Positions 43,219 through 53,929 of a DNA stretch of 64,000 nucleotides are shown in pieces (the first letter of the stretch is position 1; each line of letters starts with the position of its first letter). The translations under genes were made by a program, and so were the position numbers. The notes beneath the pieces were generated by a model. It had not been told where the DNA came from. It made no database searches and saw only the letters and a program-made list of their open reading frames with translations. The stretch is from Isoetes taiwanensis. Taxonomy: Eukaryota; Streptophyta; Lycopodiopsida; Isoetales; Isoetaceae. The stretch covers positions 1,250,627 through 1,314,626 of the forward strand of contig JAJEKV010000077.1 in the NCBI GenBank assembly GCA_021234155.1, written 5' to 3'.

Positions 43219-44911
43219 ATTTTTCTCTTGATCAATTCTATTCAAATCGCCGCTGTTTCTATTCTATGATAATCGATTCAATGTCCGGCATTATTGCAGT
43301 CCATACGTTGAACAACCGCGCCACGCCTCGCAACAAATGGGTGGAATATGGTTGCCCATTGCCCACCGCATTGCATGGTCAAAGTCCGAGGCATTCAAGC
43401 TGCCGGATGGACTCGCCGCAGCATAATTATACGTGAGAAGAAGAAGACCGCAAGAAAATCAAAGAAAAAAGGTGGTGATGACATTGCAGATCCTTCGAAA
43501 AGCTCATCCAGCAGTCGACAAACCGCACTCAGATAAGATTGTGTTTTGTAAGGAGGCAAGATGGCTCAAGTGGAATGAATCGGGACGCTTATGCACAAGG
43601 GAAGCTTCCGCACACTATGGGTAGGGTGCCTCCCGCTGATGTAAGCATATTTGACTTGAATGTGACAGAGATGAGAAAGACTCGTGGGCTAGACGACGAG
43701 ACCATTTGGGTTTTAGACCGCTTAAAGAAGGAAGTCTTATACAAGAAGGGTGCTTTCACCAAGGATAGGATGTCCTTCGCTGAGTGCTACAGCCATGTAA
43801 AGGATGTACGTGACAATGAAGTCACCAGGGAGCCGAGTTACAAAGACTATCGGGGGATGTGGCATTATCCAAATTGGATTGCCGGACAAATACAAGGTCA
43901 AGAATGATGACATCAAGAAGTTTGTATTCGGGTCAAAGGACTTCCTAAAGAATTGGAAGGCTAAAAATACAAAACATAAGGAGACTCTACCCCTAAGGTA
44001 ATCGGGCGGAGTTGAGAAGAAAAGTGGCCCTTGTGAAGAAGATTACCGGAGAAGACTTATCACTGCCCAAAGATTCGGGCCCATTGGGTACAAAGGTCTC
44101 TTTTGCCGTAATCAACTTCCGGCCTTAAAATATATCACTCTTTGTGTTGGACAGCCAGGGTGGGAGAGGAGATATGGGCATGAACCGTAGGACTACCCAC
44201 AGCAGCCTTCTTTACCACCGTGATAGGATTGACAACCGAGAGGTCCTTCACTATTGTCATCGCTTGTCCTTCGTGTGAGTCACATTCGCATGCACCATCC
44301 GCCGCTCATGATCCTGAGTGCCTCAAAGTTATTAGGGAGGGATGCCTAATATATGATGTTAAGGATAATGAGTCGTTTAACGGCCACCTAAAGATGGCAC
44401 ATGTGATCTTCATTATGATAGCCATGCTATCGATCCATCTAATATGATATTGCTAAGGCCAAGGGTGACAATAGCGGTGCATATGGGAATGTTTTCTTCT
44501 AGATGATCCGACTTAAGAACTATATTCTTTCATACGGATCGGGATCACTCGTAATCAGGATGAGTCGAAGAGGATGAGGATCGGGACCCTCCTAAGTGGG
44601 GAAATCTGGCACGAGCTACAAACTAAGGAGAAGGGCCCCTTAAATAAAAATGGATTTCCCCGCCTATGGCTGCTTACCTCGCCGAGGCATTTGCTCCAAT
44701 TGATACAACCCGCTTGGAGCTTCATGTTGAGGTTATATTGCCCGAGAGGCTCTTATGGGTGCAAGAAGATGTCACCGCTTTTGTGAGTGATGAGCGTGCC
44801 AAAGACTTTCTTGAACCATTCCTCATGCATGTGCTTGCCAAGTCTCCTAAAGGTCCTTATGGCAACCTGAAATCATCAAGAATCAAAAGTCTCGTAGACT
44901 TGTCCAATTAA

Positions 44912-45509
44912 AGTGGACGCTGCTTCCGGTGAGGGACCTAGTAATCGCGTACCGATAAGGAAAGCAAGAATGAACAAATAGTCGCTAAACCGGCTGCTCA
45001 AAAAATCGCGGATGATGGCGAACTTAGGGAATATTTTTTGCCCACATTGAGGGTGATGCAAGCAACAACAACAGTAGATTCACTTGGTGTTAACAATGAA
45101 GTAATTGATGTGGAAACCAAAATGAAGGCAACGTAAGGCGGCTCTAGTGATTCACTGTGTTTGCCAAATCAATAGTAAAATAATGTCGGGCTTGTGAAGG
45201 ACGCAAATGGAACTAATAGAAAATAACAATTCTAACAAATGTAAGAAGATCTAAGATTAAGGGTGGCTAAGGGGAGAATGACGGCGATGACGGCAATAAA
45301 CCGAAGATGATAGGTATGGCCTTGCCCAAATAAATAGCCACACCTAAGATTTAATTTGTATTACCTTTGAATTAAATCGCCAAGCTGCTTTGATTATTTT
45401 TCGTTGTCAACTAAATCACGAGCCGATTTGGTTATGACTATTTCAAATCACGCTTTGGCGCCTTTTGTATTGTTTGTGTTATCGTGATCTTTGTTGACCG
45501 GATACATGT
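44912..45509. other. Spacer in element C without a recognised gene
   Basis: Low coding potential; broken plus-strand frames continuing from the upstream gene. No palindrome of the family type in full form. Confidence 0.3.
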
Positions 45510-46091
45510 TTGATGTTTCAACTTCCATTATGCGTTTCTAAGAAGGTTGTGGTGTTCGACCTAAACGGAGTCCTTTGCAAGACTTTTCCGAAAAATAAAG
45601 TGGCTAGAGTACGTTTCATCGTGACACCAAGAGAATCAAACACCAAGTGGATCTATCCGCCGCGACTTGAAGGAGATGCTAGGACGAGGCATTCGGGTTA
45701 TTTCGAAGTTGGTATTTGGTCATCCATGGAACTAAGGAACATCAAGGATACTTTGGAGGCACCGGGGAAATCGTGAGACATTGGTTGACCCTTTGGGATC
45801 GTAACAAATGTGTGAAGTTCACTAATCCCAAGGATCCAACAGCAAGCCTATCTTCATCAAACACTTGAGTAACATGATGGGACCTAACTTGGTATCGAGA
45901 ATAAGGATGATATAATCATAGTGGATGATGATGCTCTCAAATGCTTCTACAATCAAACGCAGGCCCCTAATCCACCATCTTACGATCCAAAAACTTTATG
46001 ATGATGATTTTTGGTGAAGTTTGTGTCTATTATGCATAATTTGGCTATGGGGAAGACGATTGTGGGTGAAGTGTTAGATTCGCATCCTTAA
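45510..46091 (+). CDS. FCP1-like (HAD superfamily) phosphatase-type gene in element C
   Basis: KKVVVFDLNGVLCKT matches HAD motif I, with DLN in place of the DLD/DxD of active FCP1/SCP phosphatases. FEVGIWSSMELRNIKDTL matches motif II (WSS), and after a frame break DDIIIVDDDALKCF matches motif III/IV (DD). The tail ALKCFYNQTQAPNPPSYDPK ends at 46,089-46,091 (GEVLDSHP), about 380 bp before the element terminus. The plant FCP1-homology family with LLVLDxNGLL is the nearest I know. Two frame breaks occur between 45,780 and 46,020. Either a captured host gene or an accessory gene of the element; the Asn at motif I suggests a non-catalytic role. Confidence 0.65.
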
Positions 46092-46470
46092 CCGGATAGA
46101 ACTACCGACATGGAACCACACCTTCTTAAACACGCGGAAAAACATGGATTGATCCTTTAATGTTTTATTGGAATATATGATATTTTTTGTATGATATTTG
46201 TGCCATGTATCGATAATTTCGAGTCTGAAATTGCCTCGCAAATAATGCAATCTGTTGTTATCAAACCTAATATTATCATCTATCGAGCAAGCAATTTTGG
46301 TCTCATCTATGTTAGCAACTTGCTCTTCATTTCTCGCATATTTCAATCGTGATATGAAAAGTCACACGTGAATCGCAACCTTATGTTATTTTTGAAGTCC
46401 AAAAAAAAGGTTAAAAAAAAAAACAAAAACCCCCTAGAAGACAATAGCAGGTTGGCGTGATTTTGGAGTT
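46092..46470. other. Right subterminal region of element C
   Basis: AT-rich, no gene supported. Contains A-runs (46,403-46,430) just inside the terminal repeat, similar to the poly-A/T next to the right end of element B. Confidence 0.4.
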
Positions 46471-46499
46471 GACATAATCCCAATTTAATTGGATGATGG
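46471..46499 (-). repeat. Right terminal inverted repeat of element C
   Basis: Read on the minus strand: CCATCATCCAATTAAATTGG then GATTATGTC. Two mismatches to the left copy. Confidence 0.9.
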
Positions 46500-46507
46500 T
46501 TTTTCCA
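46500..46507. repeat. Target-site duplication of element C, right copy
   Basis: TTTTTCCA; see the left copy at 34,134-34,141. Confidence 0.75.
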
Positions 46508-47430
46508 CCCTGGTAGATTTACACAGGCCATTGATGGGTGTATTATATGTCACAATGTTGGGAACACAACCCTTACAAACCATTTCTTCGAAAGTTTTTC
46601 TGCCTCATCTACTCTGCTTGGCTTTGCTTACTCTGCAAAGGCCATTGATCAAAGCATTATAGGTTATCACGTTTAGCACAAACCCTTTTCCAACAGCTAG
46701 CTCAAAAAAGTTCACAGCCTCATCCACCCTAGTTTCTTTGTAGTGCCAATGTAGCAGGGTATTATAGGTAATTGCATTTGGAATGCATCCTCTTTTTCTT
46801 CCATCTTGCCAAAGGTTTTGTGCTTCTGACAATCTACCTTCACTGCATAAATCAGTAATAAGGGTATTGTATATTACAACATCTAGAACACAACCTCTCT
46901 CAGCCATTTTTAAGAGCAACTTTTCAGCTTCCTCAACATTCCCAGATTTATAAAGTTCATCAATCAAAATGTTGTAAACAACCATAACAGGATCGTATCC
47001 CTCTTTCATTTTCTCATTAAGGAAGTGATACCTCTCATTCACTTTACCTTTCTACAAAGGCATCTCACCAAAATCCCTATGGTATAGCAATTTAGAGAAC
47101 AACCAGACACCAATATTTTCCTGTAAATATTATGCACATCCTCATACAAAGATTCCTATATGTACATTTACATTATGCTTATAACCCCTTTGTTTCTCTG
47201 CCCATTTGCAAAATCCTAATGCAACTCTTGCATCAAAAATATACCCAAGTAGTTTAGTCACAAGCTTGGGCCTTAGAGGCTCATCACGGATGTCGAACAT
47301 CACAAAAATTCCTTCCATAATCTTTGGAACAAGGTTTCCCCACTACCTCATTTTTATTCAAACAAATTGCAAGAGAATTAAGAACAACTCTTTCCTTTGA
47401 ATCAATCAGATCCAAATCTATGTCCCCGCC
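46508..47430 (-). pseudogene. PPR protein gene, 5' part (split by element C)
   Basis: Minus-strand P-type PPR repeats: DPVMVVYNILIDELYKSGN, VEEAEKLLLKMAERGC, LDVVIYNTLITDLCSEGR, GCIPNAITYNTLLHWHYK, FVLNVITYNALINGLCRV, VDEAEKL then [10 protein letters not shown] and [10 protein letters not shown], the last joining the 3' part at the transposon. Upstream (47,060-47,420) LRPKLVTKLLGYIFDARVAL and FCKWAEKQRGYKHN are the usual N-terminal sequence before the first repeat of plant PPR proteins. A small duplication near 46,615-46,630, a one-base loss near 46,590 and frame breaks near 47,045 and 47,130 add to the damage, so inactivation is not due to the insertion alone, unless these are sequence errors. 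Confidence 0.9.
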
Positions 47431-47606
47431 AGCGGTGTGTCTTCAAAATGCCCCTTCAAAATGTGAGTGGACGAGCATAACGACATACCTCTACGAAGCA
47501 TCCCGATTACTGTTGCAAATTAGATCCGGCCGATCTTGGAACATCAGAAGGTAGCTCCCGGTTGGAAGGCATCCACCGTTCGCACCTTCTAGACGGACTC
47601 ACTAGC

Positions 47607-47846
47607 TAGCAATATTTCGAGAGGACTTGCATGAAGCAATGTGGCCCAAAGATCGATTGGAAATTTGGTCCCGCCCTACCTTTACTCGGTTGGAACATCC
47701 GTGATCCGTAAACGCACAAGACCGCCAGCTTTACGCCAACATAGAGTTTGGAGCGGTCTTCAGCATATCCTAGGTATATTCCAGCATATACCTAAGATAT
47801 GCCACAAACCCACGTAAGCGAGGGTTTACCCCCCTAGGGGCAACCC
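47607..47846 (+). repeat. Dispersed direct repeat, copy 1
   Basis: AGCAATATTTCGAGAGGACT through ACCCCCCTAGGGGCAACCC. A second copy lies at 50,532-50,752. The end includes TATCCTAGGTATATTC, CATATACCTA and CCCCTAGGGG dyads. Copies differ by substitutions and small indels. Confidence 0.75.
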
Positions 47847-47849
47847 AAA

Positions 47850-50531
47850 AACGTTCAATTATAAAAGAATTCCTCTATAAGTGAATGTAAGTTTAAGTCA
47901 GTATAAAAGGAAAATAATGTTAAATTTGTCATGTTGTGAAGCTAAAAATATGGATAGAAGATCAAAGATTCAGTCCTTTCTTAGATTCTCTTGTATATTT
48001 TGCTTCTCTTGCATACTTTGCATGGATTGACTTAAGGCTCTTGTATAGAATGCAAGTTTATACTAATATGTCACAAAATAAGAACACTGTCAAGTTCACG
48101 GCGTTGTCAAGCTAAAATTATGGACGCAAGATTTGGTAAAAGTTTGCTTAGATTCTCTTGCAAATTTTACTCAGCTTTTGCTTGTATCTATTGCATGCTT
48201 GTATGTTTACATGGATTGGCCTAAGGGAGGGATTCTTAAAAAATAGAATGCATCCTTACACTAGTGTACGTTCTGAATACAAATATAAGCATTTTAATTG
48301 CTTTGTTACAATAGCAAATTTAGATACATAGTTTATATATTGTTCAAACCATGAACATCAGACTATAACTTTGATATTGTTTCAAATGAGCATTTAGGAA
48401 GCAAATCATTCTTGAAATCCAAGCCAAGTTTTTTACTGCCATTCACACCATCTAGATTCTCTATACACTTGGCATTTACAGAAATGATTTAGAGACATAG
48501 ATGAAGAAATCTTGAATTACAACTTCTAAAAAACATATCGATTTGAGGAGCTAATAGATGAAAGAAAATGCAGACAATGTAGCTTATATGTAATTTGTCG
48601 CACATTGAATATGCTTACATGAACCCGTGTTTTTCTATATCAGTTGCTCAAATATAGATTCAAGCAAGCCAGATGGTCCACATGCACAAGTATGTGAATT
48701 CCACAAGACCGATCCCTAATTCATTACGTTTAGGCCATCTTCTGCAGAATTAGACTAGTTCTAGCAAGTTAAGAAGAAATGGAGATTTTGCAATGCAGTC
48801 AGTGAAAGAATCAACTAAGATCTTCATGAAGGTTCGGCATGTACAGCTCAAACAGTTCCATGTGTCTAAATTTTGAGGTAAGAAGACTGATACTCAACTG
48901 CAAAATAATAGCAAAGCACATTGGCATATTATTTGAATCTGCTCTGTAAAACAGAGACATTATGCACCTTGTCCTGCTAATACAAATTAACTGGATCCTT
49001 TATGGCCAGAATAGAAGCTCTTACTATTTGTATGCATTAACGTGTTTACTTGTTGCAATTAAGCTGGTGCTAAATATCAAATGCAACCTCAACCCCAGAC
49101 GAAATTCTGCAACAGACAAATAGACGTGTTAGTCCCGTTCTTATGGCATATGTTTATGCAAATAAGAGCAAATGCGACATTACCAATGTCCAGTCACGCA
49201 GAGGATCGCCCATGTGCTTGCAATGAATTAGAAATGGAATGAATGTAATGGAAAGAACAGGAAAAAATTTACACTTGTACTACAAGATTACTAATCAATG
49301 GAGATGCATCGACATATCTTGCACGAGACTCAGTGTACTTGCTGAAGATCTTGAAATGCTAAATGTGCAAAATATTCTTCATGATGTAGATTCCTTTAGG
49401 AGGCGAAAGGCCATAAAAAAGTATCATGCCATAAAAAAGCATCACACAGGGAAGCAAGTAGACTCTGCTTTTAATATTATAATGGCAGACCATATGATTC
49501 TACACAAACTAAAGTTGCTAGTTGTTGTCTAAAAAGTTCAGACCAATTTGACAGCTGGGAGAATATTGTTTATGAGGAATAGAATCTGCAGACCCAAGAT
49601 GGCGGGCATCGCCATAGCCATTCTTCCTTTTATGGATGTATTTTCTGTAATGAGATATCTGCAAGTTTTGCATAATTGAAATTCCTCTTTCTATGCCACA
49701 AGGTGTCCCATTTCTTTTCCTACGCTATTATTCAAAGAAACCCGCTGCTACTAGCAGAACTCTTCAAATCACTAAGCTCTTCTTCCAAGCTTTCATTGGC
49801 CATAGACACCTTAAGTATCTTGGCTCTGTCATTTTAATGTCTCGTGCATCCATCAATGTTTTATTAGCTTTCTAACATCAGCTATTGAAACACCGCACAC
49901 TCTTACATATACTTTTCCATTCAGGTCTGCTATGGCCACAACAGCTGCATCTTGCCATCCAATGTGCCTAGCCTTTACAGCACATATTAACCTCTCTGTT
50001 CTTTTCCACAAGGTTGCACATCATCTCATAGGCACAAATATCACTCTGTTGCCTCAATCTCATTTACCTTCTTAAGATCGGACAATACTCTGGGGTTGCC
50101 TGTGAAAAGTAAGTGGTTTCTGCAAAAAGCTCTGAGCCATGTAGCAGATACAATACAGGCAGGGATGGCAGGAAAAATTTCTTATGCACATGTTTACCAA
50201 TCTCTATGTCCCCTATGTACTTCCACAAGTTTTCAAAATGCTTGGAAATGTGAACTTACCTGGTTGTATACCCTCGTATTGCATTCGATGATACAATTGG
50301 AGGACAAATCCACCACTGGACAGTTTGGCATGAGCATCCACGATCTATGTCATTTCCAAGGTTTTCTGTTGGCGCTTCATCCTGCAGCCTAAAACACTCT
50401 TTGTCAATCAAACATGTTTATTATGTTATATTGCTCATTTGCGGATGGGGGCGTCGATTTTTTTTGCCATACAGATGCTACGATGCCCAAGATGAAATGG
50501 CCACTTTAAAGAAGTTGATTCTTAACCGATT
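47850..50531. other. No gene supported
   Basis: AT-rich, with scattered short open frames (49,239-49,532; 49,693-49,875; 50,096-50,392) lacking family resemblance. The region 47,930-48,250 contains a repeated GCTAAAAxTATGGA...TTAGATTCTCTTG segment at 47,941 and 48,111, an imperfect direct repeat of about 100 bp. Confidence 0.35.
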
Positions 50532-50752
50532 AGCAATATTTCAGAGGGCTTGCATGAAGCACAGGCCCAGCATCAGATTGGAGCCCCTGCCAGTTACCCG
50601 GTTGGATCATCCGCGATCCAGAACATGGGAGACCGCCAGTTTACAGGGTTTGGAGCAGTCGCCAGCATATCCTACGTATATTCTAACATATACCTAGGAT
50701 ATGCCAGAAACCCATTTAAGCAAAGGTTTGCCCCTAGGGGCAACCCGGGGGG
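50532..50752 (+). repeat. Dispersed direct repeat, copy 2 (possible exon)
   Basis: Open in one frame (MHEAQAQHQIGAPASYPVGS ... FKQRFAPRGNPGGGG). Just downstream a frame reads CKLCNPSNHESKSC, with C-x2-C-x4-H-x4-C spacing as in CCHC zinc knuckles. An acceptor-like CATACAG lies at 50,476. Possibly a duplicated host exon or part of an old retroelement; unresolved. Confidence 0.35.
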
Positions 50753-52814
50753 CGGGGGCAAACTTCAAATTTAGCACAGATTGTGCAAGCTTTGTAACCC
50801 TTCAAATCACGAATCTAAAAGCTGCAAAGTGAAAGAACATGTAAGCACTAACAGCCTTTTGTCTAACCCATAAAAGGAATATTATTACGCTGAAGGCAGT
50901 CTGCATAACACTGTATAGCTGGAAGCAGTTAAAGATTGTGCAGCCTAGGGAGCAGAATCAAACAAAGGAACAACAAAAATGTGGAATGGTTTAACATAAA
51001 AATTGAACAAATGTACTTAGATGCATGTATTACAAAAATGCCAAAAAAAAAAAAAGCACGGAAGTAGGGTTGAAGAAAAAAGCTATGGCCAAAGTACTTT
51101 AGTGAGACACATCAAAAAAAAAGAAGGGGGATTGGGAACGGAGTGGTTGGACAAAAATTGATGACACTTCAAATCAAGAGAAATAGAATATACCAACGAA
51201 ACCATAGGTATAAAATAGGTATTTCAAATGTATTCTGCAAGACTGGTCGCAACGTATCTCATCTCTGCTAGCCCTTTGAGATTTTAGTATAAAGCAATGC
51301 TCCTCTACCCTGCATTTTGGCAGGGGAAACCATGCCAACATGTGGAGCGCGGAGGCATGGTTGACCTTGCCGAAATGCAGGATAGAGGTTTGTCGTGACG
51401 TGGAAGCAGGTTAAACAACATTTTGTGGCAGGTAAAAATTTTTGGAATGAAGGGTAGATTGCTAGAGTGCAAGGTAGATCCACCAAAGTGGTTGGTAGAT
51501 TTACCAAAATGCTTGGCAAATCAGAATCTACTGGAATGCTTGCATCGCCGAAGCTTTAGGCAAGTTTCAGAGAAAGAAACCTTGCCATGGCATTGCTTGA
51601 TTGATGTTTAACTTGCTTTTACGTATACAGGCATGTGTACAAGAATGACCATCCAAGAAGCATTCCTGAGATAGAGACAATGCCGACACGCGACGCATGG
51701 AAGCACTATTGACATCCACGAATGCTTCCTCGATGGTCATTCGTGCAATGTGGACACAATTTAGTTGCAATTCTGAGGCCAAGAATGTAGGTAAAACTCC
51801 AAGAATGCATGGTAAACATAGGAAAATGAAAGGTAAAAGCCAAGAATGTCCATAAACACTAATGTTCATTGCTATAAAAATTTTATGCAACATTCCTGGA
51901 AAACATGCCAGATGTCAGAACGTGATTGACCTTGCGGGCAGGATTGCCACTAAATTGCTTTTATCTGGACATTAATAAGCGCCAAAGGCAGCTTGAGAAG
52001 CAAAATTATCCTTGTCCTAAAAGGTAACAACTCAACAGAAAAAAAAAATCATTTTGTTTTGAAGTGTTTATCATTTCTGCCATTGCTAATCATTTAATCT
52101 TTCTGCCGGAATACTTCACTTTGCATTCAGTATGACTGGTTGTATCATTTCGATTCATATAATGAAACGGCATCATGCCAAACCATTGCATGTTGGATAA
52201 GATGTAGGAACACATGTTCTATACCCAAGATAAAGCAGTGTCAATTATTGAATCCTCAATGAATGGATGTAGCATCCACATCAAGCAATAATTTTGAAGA
52301 ACTTCAGATGGCATTTGTAGATCCAAATCACTTACAATCTTTTCCTGGAGCATATTAAAAAAAAAAAAAAACTGGAATTGATTTCATGTAATTGACTTGA
52401 CCGCTATGTTTGAAAAGATATCAACTGTGTTTTACCTGCATATTATAGTCTTCTACGAGCATTAAGAGGATCAGCGACATCATCATCAGATAGTCTGGAT
52501 CTCTATGAACCTTGTCAACCCCGCTGTTTAGAAAGTAAGATTCTCCTAATCTGACCTACAGGATGAAACAAGACTGCTTTGTTAGTGGGATTGATTGGGC
52601 TTTGAAACTAGAATCCAAATAGCTCACACCTTCAACAACTGAGACACGTTCATTCCTACCACAAGCATAACATGCCCTCTGAAATTGCTCACCTGAATCC
52701 CCATGGACACCAACAATATATACAATGCATATGACACTTTGCACAACGCCATATATATAAGCTAATGATTATTCAAAAGAACTATCATCTTCTCTTCTCT
52801 TCGATAGATTATGC
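50753..52814. other. No gene supported apart from repeats
   Basis: AT-rich sequence. 51,290-51,900 contains many variants of GGAATGCTTGC/AGAATGC and the foldback at 51,637-51,747. Frames at 51,268-51,519, 51,423-51,611 and 51,567-51,893 overlap on both strands and follow these repeats. Confidence 0.35.
51637..51747. repeat. Imperfect foldback (miRNA-precursor-like)
   Basis: 51,637-51,671 pairs with 51,713-51,747 at about 28 of 33 positions (cores GAATGACCATC and GAAGCATTC), around a loop of about 41 nt. It could be a MITE relic or a small-RNA hairpin; no expression evidence can be seen. Confidence 0.6.
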
Positions 52815-52829
52815 AAGGGAAATAAAGCT

Positions 52830-53000
52830 CCGAGTCGGGCGATAGTCTATGCACATTCTTAAGCTCCCATCTTTCTTCTTCACAAAGAGTATAGGTGCCC
52901 CGAAAGGAGACACACTTGCTCTTATAAATCCAAGCTCGAGCAATTCTGAAAAGCGCTTCTTGAGCTCAATCAATTAAGGGCTCATTCTATATGGTGCCTT
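52830..53000 (-). pseudogene. Reverse transcriptase N-terminal fragment
   Basis: Minus-strand frame [18 protein letters not shown], then [20 protein letters not shown] and IDYR: the conserved opening of Ty3-type RT, before the catalytic YxDD region, which is absent. The sequence diverges after IDYR at about 52,830, the truncation point. Confidence 0.85.
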
Positions 53001-53437
53001 CTTGTAGGTTTATCCGAGCCAATGTGATCTCACATTCCACACCTCTATAAGGTGGCGGTTCTTTATTTCATCCCCGAAATACATCCTTGAACTCTGAAAA
53101 TAAGCCTTGCTATTTGCTTGGACAACTGATTCCCTTTTGGGTCACTTCCCTCTTGCTTGCCCAGCTCAACCAATTCCATCCTCAAGATGTAGTCCACCTT
53201 ATTCCTTTCTATAGTCTTCTTAGTCTTTTCAAAGAAATACACCGCATAGGAGAATCTAGCTTCTTACCTTTCACTATCAATTTGTCGCCGTCTGGGTGCC
53301 ATCATGGTGACTTCATTCCTGTCGCAATCAATGATGGCTTTGGTGGTTTCAAAAAATTCCATCCCTACTATCGATCATATCTTCCGATATCCATGACTTC
53401 CGCCCCCACGGGCCACTTAGCCCTACTAAGGTCTATA

Positions 53438-53929
53438 TCAAAGGTGATCCTCCTCCCTTAGTGTGCCAATGGCGCCGTTTGCCATCGCTATCGGCCTTGG
53501 CTTGACTTCAATACCTTGTTCTTCATTAGAGCGTACCAATCTAGGAGATGCAAAATTATGAGAGCTACCTATATCTATGAGGACTACATATGGATTACTA
53601 TCTATCATCCCATCAGCCGCCATGACAATCGATCGATTCTCTATATCACCTGTGTCAATGTTTGCACATATATGGCACTCACCATCTATGAAGTCCTGGC
53701 CTCCCCGCTGGTGCCGCCCCCCCCTCGGCCCGCCTTCGTTGGGGAGTCCCAATTCAAAAGTTCTCGCCAAAGCCGATTTGCATGACTTTAATGGGCAATC
53801 ATGTCGTTGGTTACTTGGCCGGAAGCACACAGAAACATAGCTTTTCTCAATGCATTCTGTCTCTTCTCCTTCGGCGGGCCGGGAGACGCTTAAAAGACCG
53901 GGATGCATTACGCGGCTTACGGTCCCCAA
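53438..53929 (-). pseudogene. Aspartic protease region of the Ty3-type element
   Basis: 163-codon frame with CHICANIDTGDIENRSIV and NPYVVLIDIGSSHNFASPRL. Ty3 proteases usually have LIDSGS(T/S)HNF; here the catalytic D-S/T-G reads D-I-G, which should impair activity if not a sequence error. Confidence 0.75.

Larger units (their letters stand above)
41261..44911 (+). pseudogene. Plus-strand gene of element C related to the ParB-methyltransferase genes (decayed)
   Basis: Coding blocks: 41,261-41,397 (MSSKVNRGRGGRGQRKQSG, donor AAG/GTATTT); 41,770-42,030; 42,162-42,900 (FKYGWPTNVAKHAQYLFAKG, FVWTNFRELILNENIKLPPS, GGVVILDANTSHQIWFE), donor AAG/GTAACT at 42,900; 43,300-43,980 (VTEMRKTRGLDDETIWVLD, KDYRGMWHYPNWIAGQ); 44,020-44,911. 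The last part, MAAYLAEAFAPIDTTRLELH followed by DERAKDFLEPFLMHVL, lines up with the element A methylase piece around VPPGTGVFDYFSCG, but the glycine motif is lost. I could not identify a clear ParB motif. Introns 41,398-41,769 and 42,901-43,299 carry the family palindrome. Confidence 0.45.
34142..46499. mobile_element. Element C: 12.4-kb DNA transposon inserted in a PPR gene
   Basis: 29-bp terminal inverted repeats (27 of 29 identical) starting CCATCATTCAATTAAATTGG, flanked by a near-perfect 8-bp duplication inside a PPR codon series, fix both ends precisely. Contents: minus-strand DUF7869-type gene (34,340-36,984), divergent plus-strand genes from 37.6 kb on, a degenerate methylase-like segment, an FCP1-like phosphatase gene at the right end, and about a dozen CACGCYNRGCGTG palindromes. 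Its terminal repeats show no obvious similarity to those of element B, so the gene set is shared while the ends have diverged. Confidence 0.9.
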
